A DNA stretch of 8,594 nt from Candidatus Adiutrix sp. (GTDB lineage Bacteria > Desulfobacterota > Desulfarculia > Adiutricales > Adiutricaceae): contig JAITBV010000197.1 of the NCBI GenBank assembly GCA_031283395.1, forward strand, positions 1 through 8,594. The letters run 5' to 3'. Shown in pieces: positions 1-6,276 of this stretch (positions are counted from its first letter, which is position 1; the number at the start of each line of letters is the position of its first letter). The notes beneath the pieces were generated by a model. It was given only the letters and a program-made list of their open reading frames with translations, searched no databases and was not told the DNA's origin. The translations under genes and the position numbers were made by a program.

Positions 1-222
1 GGGGGCCGGCTTTGGCGGTTCCGCCGGCTCATTGAAGTCGAATTGCGACTTGTCCGTATCCACCGTGACTTCGTGTATGTCGTATTCAACCAGTTGCTGG
101 ATTTCCTCCTGGTCGGTCAAAAGCTTGCTCTTGGTCCTCCAGGGGTGGTTGAACCAACTGCGGCCGACATCGGCCACGAACATGCCCAGGCGCAGGTCTC
201 TGGTCGCGATTTTCTTAAGCAT
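1..222 (-). CDS. N-terminus of a DUF3391 / probable HD-GYP domain protein (partial, runs off left edge)
   Basis: The first 74 codons of a leftward gene are present; the frame stays open to base 1. The protein begins MLKKIATRDLRLGMFVADVG and continues with SWFNHPW, KSKLLTD and an EYDIHEVTVDTDK stretch. This is the pattern of the DUF3391 domain, which usually precedes an HD-GYP domain that hydrolyses cyclic di-GMP. The residues near the edge (EPAEPPKPAP) look like a proline-rich linker to the next domain. The start at 222 is supported by AGAGG four bases upstream (227-231). The HD-GYP part lies outside the window, so the phosphodiesterase role is inferred from usual family architecture. The gene follows ligA on the same strand but appears to have its own promoter at 306-333. 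Confidence 0.8.
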   Translation of the reverse strand, partial: MLKKIATRDLRLGMFVADVGRSWFNHPWRTKSKLLTDQEEIQQLVEYDIHEVTVDTDKSQFDFNEPAEPPKPAP

Positions 223-305
223 CTGGCCTCTGAAACTGGAAGCGGCCCTTTAAGGGTCGGCCGGTCTGGCGGACTTTAATAGATTGAAAACGGCTGTAAA
301 ACTTT

Positions 306-333
306 ATTTTAGGCCATCCGCCGATAATGTCAA
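306..333 (-). promoter_or_regulatory. Probable sigma-70 promoter of the DUF3391/HD-GYP gene
   Basis: Read on the minus strand, TTGACA (328-333, perfect consensus) is followed by a 16-base spacer and TAAAAT (306-311, five of six consensus bases). Transcription would start near 299, giving a leader of about 75 bases before the start codon at 222. The -35 box contains the TGA stop codon of ligA (330-332), so the promoter begins inside the upstream gene. Judged by eye only. Confidence 0.6.
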
Positions 334-2360
334 GCCCCGCTTTGGAGCAGACCTTCTAATTCCTCTTCGTTTATAATGTTCACCCCCAATTCCCTGGCCT
401 TGGCCAGTTTGCTCCCGGCCGCCTCTCCGGCCACCACATAGTCGGTTTCCCGGCTTATTGAACTTAAGACCGCGGCTCCCAGGGCGGTCAGCCTGGCCTT
501 GGCTTCGGCCCGGGTGAAGCGGGTCAGGGTGCCGGTGAAGACTAATTTTTTCCCGCTTAAGGGGCCGGCGCGGCTTTCGGCCGGGTCCGGCGGCCGGGGA
601 GCCAGGCCCAGTTCCGTGCCGGTCAGGTCGGCCAGAAATCGTTCATGGCGTGGGTTCTGGAAAAATTCTTCCAGGCTGGCGGCCACTTCCGGGCCTACAT
701 CGTTGAGGCTGGTCAAATCTTCGGCCCGGGCCCGGCCAAGGCCGGCCAGGCTGGAAAAGCGGCTGGCCAGGGTCCGGCTGGTGCTCTCGCCCACATGGCG
801 GATGCCCAGGGCGTGGATGAAGCGCCACAGGGGGGCGGTCCGGGCTTTTTCCAGGGCGGCCAGGAAATTTTTGGCCGATTTTTCCCCAAAGCGGGGCAGG
901 GCGGTGAGATCGGCCAAAGTCAGTCGAAAAAGATCGGTGGGTATATGGACCAGGCCGGCGGCCAGAAGCTGTTTGACCAGTTTTTCCCCAAGGCCGGTTA
1001 TGTCCAGGGCGTTCTGGCTCCCGAAGTGATAAAATCTCTCCTGGACCTGGGCCGGGCACCAGGGGTCGGGGCAGCGCCAGGCCGTCTCGCCCGGGCGGCG
1101 TTCCAGAAGAGCGGCGCAGACCGGACAGACTTCGGGCCAGGCAAAGGGCCGGCTGTCCGCCGGTCTTTTGGCCGGCACCACGGCCACCACTTCCGGGATG
1201 ACCTCGCCGGCCCGCCGCACCAGCACCGTGTCGCCGGGCCGGACATCCTTGCGGCGCAATTCGTCTTCGTTGTGGAGTGAGGCGTTTTTGACCGTCACCC
1301 CGCCCACGGTCACCGCCTCCAGCCGGGCCACCGGGGTCAGCACTCCTGTCCTGCCCACCTGGAGGTCTATGCCCAGCACCCGGGTCTCCCCCAGCTGGGG
1401 CTGAAATTTGGCCGCCATCGCGTAGCGGGGCGCTCGGGCCGTGGCCCCCAGCCGCGGCCACAGGCTCAGGTCATCGAGGGTCACTACCAGGCCGTCGATC
1501 TCATAGGACAGCCCGTCCCGGGCGGCCTCCAGTTCCTCGAAAAGGTGGAGAACCTCGGCCAGCCCCAAACCTCCCCGGGTGTAGGGGGAGTCTTCCACCC
1601 GGAAGCCCCAGTCCCGGAGGGCCGCCAGGCTCCGGCCGTAGGTGGTCATGGCCGAATCTTCCAGGAGTCCGTAGGCGAAAAAATTCAGCCGGCGCTCCCG
1701 GGTGACGGAGGCGGCCAACTGCCTTAAGGCTCCGGCGGCCGCGTTGCGCGGATTGGCGAAGACGGTCAGGCCCTCTTCCTGTCGCCGGGCGTTGAGGCGT
1801 CTGAAGTCCTCCTTTTCCATGAAGACTTCCCCCCGGACGGTCAGGCGGGGGGGCCAGGGCGGCCGGCTGAGGCGGGCGGGGATGTCGCCTATGGTCAGGG
1901 CGTTGGCCGTGACGTTTTCCCCGGTCAGGCCATCGCCCCGGGTGGCGGCCAGGGCCAGCCGCCCCTCCTCGTAGATCAGTTCCAGGGCCAGGCCATCGAA
2001 CTTGGGCATGGTGTGAAAGGCCAGAGGTCCGGATTCGCCCAAAAAACGGCGGGTCCGCTCCTCGAATTCGGCCAGTTCTTCAGGTTTCAGGGCCTTGTCC
2101 AGGCTCATCATCGGGGTTTGGTGGTCCACCTTGGCCAGACCGCCCGGGGAGGGCGAAGCCCCCACGGTCCGGGTGGGTGAATCCGGCCTGAGCAATTCGG
2201 GGCGGACGGCCTCCAGGTCCTTAAGCTCCCGAAACAGTTCGTCCCACTGGTCATCCGTGATTTCCGGGGCGTTGCGGGTGTAATAGAGGTCGTTGTGCCG
2301 TCTTATCTCGGACCGGAGAAATTCCACGCGGTCCCGGATCAAGTCGTCGGACATGGACAT
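330..2360 (-). CDS. ligA: NAD+-dependent DNA ligase LigA
   Basis: LigA seals nicks in duplex DNA in replication and repair, using NAD+ to form a ligase-AMP intermediate. From the start chosen here the protein is 676 residues, close to E. coli LigA (671). In order it has: an NMN-binding Ia domain (about 1-70); a nucleotidyltransferase core with the AMP-accepting lysine in PKFDG (K120), TRGDG, RGEVF and NPRNAAAG; an OB fold with QVGRTG; a zinc finger with Cys 412, 415, 430 and 435; helix-hairpin-helix repeats; and a C-terminal BRCT domain (about 599-676). The open frame extends upstream to a TTG at 2423, but that codon lies in the promoter -35 box. ATG at 2360 (MSMSDDL) or 2354 (MSDDL) is therefore likely, with GAGG just upstream. 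Two active-site positions are unusual: Met118 stands where a Glu normally precedes the KxDG motif, and Thr294 replaces the motif IV lysine (DGLVVT instead of DGVVIK). Confidence 0.96.
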   Translation of the reverse strand: MSMSDDLIRDRVEFLRSEIRRHNDLYYTRNAPEITDDQWDELFRELKDLEAVRPELLRPDSPTRTVGASPSPGGLAKVDHQTPMMSLDKALKPEELAEFEERTRRFLGESGPLAFHTMPKFDGLALELIYEEGRLALAATRGDGLTGENVTANALTIGDIPARLSRPPWPPRLTVRGEVFMEKEDFRRLNARRQEEGLTVFANPRNAAAGALRQLAASVTRERRLNFFAYGLLEDSAMTTYGRSLAALRDWGFRVEDSPYTRGGLGLAEVLHLFEELEAARDGLSYEIDGLVVTLDDLSLWPRLGATARAPRYAMAAKFQPQLGETRVLGIDLQVGRTGVLTPVARLEAVTVGGVTVKNASLHNEDELRRKDVRPGDTVLVRRAGEVIPEVVAVVPAKRPADSRPFAWPEVCPVCAALLERRPGETAWRCPDPWCPAQVQERFYHFGSQNALDITGLGEKLVKQLLAAGLVHIPTDLFRLTLADLTALPRFGEKSAKNFLAALEKARTAPLWRFIHALGIRHVGESTSRTLASRFSSLAGLGRARAEDLTSLNDVGPEVAASLEEFFQNPRHERFLADLTGTELGLAPRPPDPAESRAGPLSGKKLVFTGTLTRFTRAEAKARLTALGAAVLSSISRETDYVVAGEAAGSKLAKARELGVNIINEEELEGLLQSGA

Positions 2361-2394
2361 GCGCCTCGGGTGAAAAAATTGCCTCACTTGTGAT

Positions 2395-2423
2395 ATTATA
2401 GCCAAGGCCGGTTCAATTCTCAA
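2395..2423 (-). promoter_or_regulatory. Probable sigma-70 promoter of ligA
   Basis: On the minus strand, TTGAGA (2418-2423, five of six consensus bases) and TATAAT (2395-2400, perfect) are separated by 17 bases, the optimal spacing. Transcription would begin near 2388, about 28 bases before the ATG at 2360. This excludes the upstream TTG at 2423 as start. The region is shared with the divergent gene starting at 2437; no equally good promoter is visible in that direction. Confidence 0.75.
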
Positions 2424-2436
2424 GAAAGAGCGCCCT

Positions 2437-3870
2437 ATGCCCCGCCCCTGGTTGCTTGGTCTGATGTTGTTGGCTTTGAGCCCGGCGGCCCTGGCCCTTC
2501 CGGTGGCCGGATCCGACGAGGTTCCGCTGCTTCTGGTGCCTGACGCTTCCGCTCCGGCCGTCGGGGAGAGCGGCGCCGCGGACGGTCGGACCTTCCATGC
2601 CGTTCTGGCCGGGCGTTTCCTGGATGAAGAGCCGGCCCGGCGGCTGTCCGCCCGGTTCCAGGCCCGGGGCTTGACCGCTTACGTGGTGAAGAGGAACCTG
2701 GTGGAATCGACCTTGTTCATAGACCGCCAGGTCGGGGAGTTCTACCTGACTCTGGCCGGCCTCTTCGGCCTTGAGCCGGAGGCGGAGCGTCTGGGTAGCC
2801 GCCTGGTGGCGGAAGGACTGATCGCGGATTACCAGGTGGTGTCCCTGGAAGACCCCGGCGAGGTGGAGGGCACGTCCGCCCAGACCAGGCGGGTGGACCG
2901 GGAGGGGGAGGAAGCGGCCCGGACCGCCCGGACCAGGGCGGCGGCGCCCCTTAAGCCCAATTCGCCGGCGGTCACCGGCGAGGCCTATAAGCGGAATATC
3001 TATGGCCGCTATGTTGCCAGCTTCAAAGACCCCCTGGAGGCCAGGGAACACGCCCGCGCCCTCACCGCCGGCGGCTGGCCGGCCTCGGTGCGGGCCGAGG
3101 GCCAGGGGGGCGGCCGCTGGTATCGCGTCTATCTGGCCCCCTCTTCGGATCAGCGCGATTTAAAAGCCGATGAATGGGTGATCCGGGAGGCCCTGGCCTC
3201 GGCTTCCAGCCAGATGGCCATGGTTTTTCTGGCCGACCTGACTTCCACCTCCGGCCGGGCCGGCCATCCCGGGCCGGCGCCGGATCGCCTGGACGCTTCG
3301 GCCTGCGCCGGCTTTTCCCAGGCCGGTCGCCTGGGGGCCTGCCTGAGCCGCACCATTATCTATGTCCCGGAGATTTCCCTCATGACCACCCTGATTCCGG
3401 CGGTCGTGGACGACATGAAGAGTTTCCAGGAAATTCCGGGGCGCTTGAGCGACTGGTGGACGGGCCGTGAACGCCGGCCCCGCGAACTGGCCGCCTATGG
3501 CCCGACCTTTTTCAACCGCCAGGAAATGGAGCGGGCCATTGTCGGGCTTCAGGGGGACGGCCGGCCGGGCTCCCTGGTGCCGGCCATTAAGGCCGCCGCC
3601 GCGCCCTTGCGCAGCCAGCCAGGCCGGAAGGTGCTTTTGGTTTTTTCAGATTTCATAGGGACGGCCAAGCCGGAAGAAGTCCAGGCGGCCATGACCTCCC
3701 TCAGGTCCGGCCTGGGTTCGTCCCTGGATGTTTATTTCATCTACGGAGATCCCGACGGCCCCGGCTACCGCCTGGCCCAGACCCTGTCCGAAGGCGAAGC
3801 CTGGGACGGCTGCCGGCTTCTGCACGACAACGCCTATTTCGAAAAATACATCAGGTCAATTTTCAAATGA
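2437..3870 (+). CDS. Secreted SPOR-domain protein with C-terminal von Willebrand A-like domain
   Basis: This 477-residue protein has a signal peptide (1-20, hydrophobic core LLGLMLLAL, ALA before the likely cleavage site), so it should act in the periplasm or envelope. Residues about 51-137 and 189-255 resemble SPOR domains (RTFHAVLAGRF with helix and AYVV; YGRYVASF with ARALTAGGWPASV and WYRVYL). SPOR domains usually bind denuded glycan at division septa. An Arg/Ala-rich linker (about 150-180) separates them. Residues about 303-477 follow the layout of the VWA domains of secreted Desulfobacterota proteins: AYGPTFFNRQEMERAI, GSLVPAIKAAA, KVLLVFSDF, LDVYFIYGD, and a terminal YFEKYIRSIF. The metal-site motif is degenerate (PEISLM at 311-316 instead of DxSxS; SDF instead of TDG). 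Cys 290, 302 and 459 could form a disulfide. It is divergent from ligA and overlaps the end of ugd. The start has only a weak AAAGAG ribosome site. Exact role unknown. Confidence 0.8.
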   Translation: MPRPWLLGLMLLALSPAALALPVAGSDEVPLLLVPDASAPAVGESGAADGRTFHAVLAGRFLDEEPARRLSARFQARGLTAYVVKRNLVESTLFIDRQVGEFYLTLAGLFGLEPEAERLGSRLVAEGLIADYQVVSLEDPGEVEGTSAQTRRVDREGEEAARTARTRAAAPLKPNSPAVTGEAYKRNIYGRYVASFKDPLEAREHARALTAGGWPASVRAEGQGGGRWYRVYLAPSSDQRDLKADEWVIREALASASSQMAMVFLADLTSTSGRAGHPGPAPDRLDASACAGFSQAGRLGACLSRTIIYVPEISLMTTLIPAVVDDMKSFQEIPGRLSDWWTGRERRPRELAAYGPTFFNRQEMERAIVGLQGDGRPGSLVPAIKAAAAPLRSQPGRKVLLVFSDFIGTAKPEEVQAAMTSLRSGLGSSLDVYFIYGDPDGPGYRLAQTLSEGEAWDGCRLLHDNAYFEKYIRSIFK

Positions 3871-5206
3871 GGCCGGGCCGGGCCGGGACGCGGCCGATCT
3901 GCCAGTATTCAAAACCCAAGGCCAGAAGCTGCCGATGATCATACTGGTTTCGGCCGTCGAATATGACCGGCGTTTTCATGGTTTTTTTGAGGCGCTCGAA
4001 GTCAGGGCTGCGGAATTCCTTCCATTCCGTTATCAGCAAAAGGGCGTCGGCGTCAACCTGGACCGCGTATTTGTCTTCGGCATAGGTCAGCCTGGCGTGT
4101 TCGCCCAGGTGGTGCCGGGCTTCCTGTAGAGCCTTGGGGTCGTAGACCCGCACGGCCGCGCCCCGGGCCAGCAGTCCCGGCACTATGGTCAGGGAGGGGG
4201 CTTCCCGCATATCGTCGGTGTAGGGTTTGAACGACAGGCCCCAGACGCCGAAGACCCGCCCGGTCAGGTCGGCCCCGAAGCGGTCGGTGATTTTGGCCAG
4301 GAGGACCTGTTTCTGGGCGGTGTTGACTTCCTCCACCTTTTCAATTATGGACGACGGCGCGCCCACGGAGCGGGCCAGGTGGGCCAGGGCCCGCAGGTCT
4401 TTGGGAAAGCAGCTGCCGCCATAGCCGCAGCCGGGGTAGAGAAAGTTGTAGCCGATACGGCTGTCAGATCCCACGCCCAGCCGGACCAGGTTGACGTCGG
4501 CCCCTACTTTTTCGCAGATGCCGGCTATTTCGTTCATGAAGGAAATGCGGGTGGCCAGCATGGCGTTGGAGGCGTATTTGGTCATCTCGGCGCTGCGGAC
4601 ATCCATGACGAGAAAGCGGTCGTGGTTGCGCACGAAGGGCCGGTAGAGACTTATCATCGTCTGGGCGGTTTCGTGGTCCGAGGTCCCGATGACCACCCGG
4701 TCCGGGCTGAAGCAGTCCTTGACCGCGTCCCCCTCTTTGAGGAACTCGGGGTTGAAGACCACCGCGTAGGCCGGGTTGGCGCCCCGGGAGGCCAGTTCGT
4801 CGGCGATGATCCGGTCTACTTCGTCCGTCGTGCCCACCGGCACGGTGGATTTGAGGGTGACGATCATGCTCCCGGTCAAATGGCGGCCTATCTCCCGGCC
4901 CACGGCCAGGACCTGGCCCAGATCGGCCCGGCCGGCCTCGTCCATGGGCGTGCCCACGGTGATGAAGCAGACCTCGGTCTCCCGGATGGCCTCGGCCAGG
5001 TCGGTGGTGAAGGTGAGGCGCTGGTCACGCGTATTGACCGCCACCAGTTCGTCCAGGCGGGGCTCGAATATGGGCAGGATTCCTTTTTTCAAGGCCTCGA
5101 TTTTTTCATGGTCCTTGTCCACGCAGATGACGTTGTTGCCCACATCCGCGAAACAGGCTCCGGTGACCAGACCCACATAGCCTGTGCCGATGACGGAAAT
5201 CTTCAT
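3863..5206 (-). CDS. ugd: UDP-glucose 6-dehydrogenase
   Basis: The enzyme oxidises UDP-glucose to UDP-glucuronate with two NAD+, supplying precursors for capsule, exopolysaccharide or lipopolysaccharide in the cytoplasm. The 447-residue protein has the full family pattern: Rossmann motif GTGYVG (7-12) with the ribose-binding Asp30; ITVGTP; KSTVPVGT; EFLKEGDAV; the TKYASNAMLATRISFMNE helix; catalytic Cys266 in GGSCFPKD; and the C-terminal domain with GLSFKPYTDDMREAP and FDGRN. The frame stays open upstream to 5371, but family homology begins at MKISVIG. GGAGAG lies five bases before that ATG, so 5206 is the start. The last eight bases overlap the convergent gene ending at 3870. No other sugar-nucleotide or glycosyltransferase gene is adjacent, so the polymer it serves cannot be told. 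Confidence 0.96.
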   Translation of the reverse strand: MKISVIGTGYVGLVTGACFADVGNNVICVDKDHEKIEALKKGILPIFEPRLDELVAVNTRDQRLTFTTDLAEAIRETEVCFITVGTPMDEAGRADLGQVLAVGREIGRHLTGSMIVTLKSTVPVGTTDEVDRIIADELASRGANPAYAVVFNPEFLKEGDAVKDCFSPDRVVIGTSDHETAQTMISLYRPFVRNHDRFLVMDVRSAEMTKYASNAMLATRISFMNEIAGICEKVGADVNLVRLGVGSDSRIGYNFLYPGCGYGGSCFPKDLRALAHLARSVGAPSSIIEKVEEVNTAQKQVLLAKITDRFGADLTGRVFGVWGLSFKPYTDDMREAPSLTIVPGLLARGAAVRVYDPKALQEARHHLGEHARLTYAEDKYAVQVDADALLLITEWKEFRSPDFERLKKTMKTPVIFDGRNQYDHRQLLALGFEYWQIGRVPARPGLI

Positions 5207-5211
5207 TATGT

Positions 5212-5217
5212 CTCTCC
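5212..5217 (-). promoter_or_regulatory. Ribosome binding site of ugd
   Basis: On the minus strand GGAGAG lies five bases upstream of ATG 5206. It decides the start against the longer open frame, whose extra 55 residues do not resemble the family and would cross the AT-rich control region. Confidence 0.75.
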
Positions 5218-5270
5218 GGTCGCCGGCCTTGGGAAACAGTGACCGGCGGGCGCTGAACCTTAAATCTGAA

Positions 5271-5302
5271 TGTATAATAACATAATAATTATGAAATATA
5301 AT
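5271..5302. repeat. AT-rich cluster with inverted repeat in the ugd/gumN divergent region
   Basis: In the 167-base gap between ugd and the GumN-family gene, 5271-5302 is almost pure A/T in an otherwise very GC-rich window. It holds the perfect inverted repeat CATAAT-A-ATTATG (5281-5293), flanked by TATAAT at 5273-5278 and 5297-5302. The ATAAT units at 5273, 5281 and 5297 fall on an 8-base register. It may be an operator or an easily melted promoter region; the binding protein is unknown. Confidence 0.45.
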
Positions 5303-5315
5303 AGCGGATTCACAA
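5288..5315 (-). promoter_or_regulatory. Possible ugd promoter
   Basis: On the minus strand TTGTGA (5310-5315) and CATAAT (5288-5293, five of six consensus bases) are 16 bases apart. Transcription would start near 5281 with a leader of about 75 bases. Other TATTAT-like boxes lie close by on the same strand, so the exact promoter is uncertain. The -10 box is one arm of the inverted repeat at 5281-5293. Confidence 0.4.
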
Positions 5316-5338
5316 AAGTCCGGCCTCGCCCCCTCGTC

Positions 5339-5366
5339 TTGACATTTCCGCAAATGCCTATACACT
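5339..5366 (+). promoter_or_regulatory. Probable promoter of the gumN-lolA-nadA operon
   Basis: TTGACA (5339-5344, perfect -35) and TACACT (5361-5366, four of six consensus bases) are 16 bases apart. Transcription would start around 5372-5374, which is the A of the start codon or within two bases of it. That implies a leaderless or nearly leaderless mRNA. TATAAT boxes at 5273 and 5297 could drive a longer transcript but have no good -35 partner. Confidence 0.5.
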
Positions 5367-5373
5367 GTCAACC

Positions 5374-6276
5374 ATGCAGCGGCGTTCGCGCAACACCCTC
5401 GCGCTCTGGTTCCTGTCGGTCGTCCTGGTCCTGGCCGCGGTGGCCGGCCCGGCCCGGGCCGAAGGACTTTTTTTATGGCGCGTCACTTCCCCGGCCGGAG
5501 CCAGGGCCTATCTGGCCGGCTCCATCCACCTGGCCGGCCCGGGACTCTATCCCCTGCCCGAACCCTTTGGCCGGGCTTTTGACGAAGCCGGGAGCCTGGT
5601 GGTGGAGATAGACACCGAAACCCTGCCTCTGAAAGTGGTCAACGACTTCATAGCCGAGCGGGGTCTGGCCGCTTCAGGCCGGACCCTTGAAGACGATCTG
5701 ACCTCCGCGACCAGCGCCCTGTTGGCCCGGAGCGGCCGGGACCGGCCTGAATACGCCCGCTACCGCCCCTGGCTGGCGGCCTTGGCCATTCAACTGGCCG
5801 CCCTGGAAGAGAACGGTTTTTCGGCCCGTTACGGCCTGGACAAGCATTTTCTGGACCAGGCCGCCGCCCGCCGGTTGCCTGTGGCGGAATTGGAGACCTT
5901 CCCGGAACAGATGGACCTTCTGGCCGGTCTGAGCCCGGAAGAAGCGGATCTTTTTCTCCAGGCCACCCTTCGGGAGGTGGCGGACCTGCCCGGGACCATG
6001 GCCGATTTCTGGACAGCCTGGAGCCGGGGTGACACCGCCGGTTTCGCCGAACTGCTGTTTAAGGATTTCAACCGCTATCCTGAGCTGTCCGGGCTTCTGG
6101 ACCGGCTCATCGTCCGGCGCAACCATGTCATGCTGGAGCGCTTGGAACCCCTGTTGACCGCTTCCGGCCCCCCTGCCTTCGTGGTTGTGGGAGCCGGTCA
6201 TCTGGTGGGTGAAGAGGGTCTCCTGACCCTCCTGGCCACCCGAGGCTACAGCCTTGAACAACTGAGGCAGCCATGA
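5374..6276 (+). CDS. TraB/PrgY/GumN family protein, exported
   Basis: The 300-residue protein has a clear signal peptide: basic MQRRSR, a hydrophobic stretch, then ARA before a cut at about residue 29. The mature part has the hallmarks of the TraB/GumN family: WRVTS with LAGSIHLAG (GxxH at 49-52), VVEID (Glu78), YGLDKHFL (153-160), PVAELET with glutamates at 172 and 174, RNHVML (249-254) and FVVVGAGHLVGEEGLLTLL (GxxH again, 273-276). The family is related to the Tiki metalloproteases, and some members act on peptides or pheromones, but most bacterial members have no proven substrate. No other in-frame start is available upstream, and there is no Shine-Dalgarno sequence. The stop overlaps the next start (ATGA, 6273-6276), so it is translationally coupled to the LolA-like gene and probably heads an operon ending with nadA. 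Confidence 0.88.
   Translation: MQRRSRNTLALWFLSVVLVLAAVAGPARAEGLFLWRVTSPAGARAYLAGSIHLAGPGLYPLPEPFGRAFDEAGSLVVEIDTETLPLKVVNDFIAERGLAASGRTLEDDLTSATSALLARSGRDRPEYARYRPWLAALAIQLAALEENGFSARYGLDKHFLDQAAARRLPVAELETFPEQMDLLAGLSPEEADLFLQATLREVADLPGTMADFWTAWSRGDTAGFAELLFKDFNRYPELSGLLDRLIVRRNHVMLERLEPLLTASGPPAFVVVGAGHLVGEEGLLTLLATRGYSLEQLRQP

Noticed and set aside
246..256. Palindrome CCCTT-T-AAGGG in the ligA/DUF3391 gap, considered as terminator or operator
   Set aside because: A one-base centre cannot form a terminator loop, there is no following T tract on the minus strand, and an 11-base match in the leader is weak evidence for an operator.
32..279. Two short rightward frames near the left edge
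   Set aside because: They are antisense to the DUF3391 start, which has a ribosome site and recognisable family residues.
499..1461. Several long open frames on both strands inside ligA
   Set aside because: All overlap the well-supported LigA zinc-finger, helix-hairpin-helix and BRCT coding region in other frames. They are Arg/Pro/Gly-rich with no domain pattern.
2413..3051. Leftward open frame opposite the SPOR/VWA-like gene
   Set aside because: It covers the ligA promoter and is antisense to a protein with a clear signal peptide and domains. Composition is that of a GC-rich shadow.
3871..3895. GC-rich ggccg repeats after the SPOR/VWA-like stop, considered as an intrinsic terminator
   Set aside because: They encode the C-terminus of ugd, form no clean hairpin and have no T run afterwards.
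4379..5242. Long rightward open frame (287 codons) antisense to ugd
   Set aside because: It lies opposite a clear ugd gene and gives a Gly/His/Val-rich composition without recognisable motifs. High GC with G/C third positions makes such antisense frames common.
5674..6261. Leftward open frame opposite the GumN-family gene
   Set aside because: Shadow frame rich in Gly, Gln and Pro with no motifs; the forward strand carries conserved GxxH motifs and a signal peptide.
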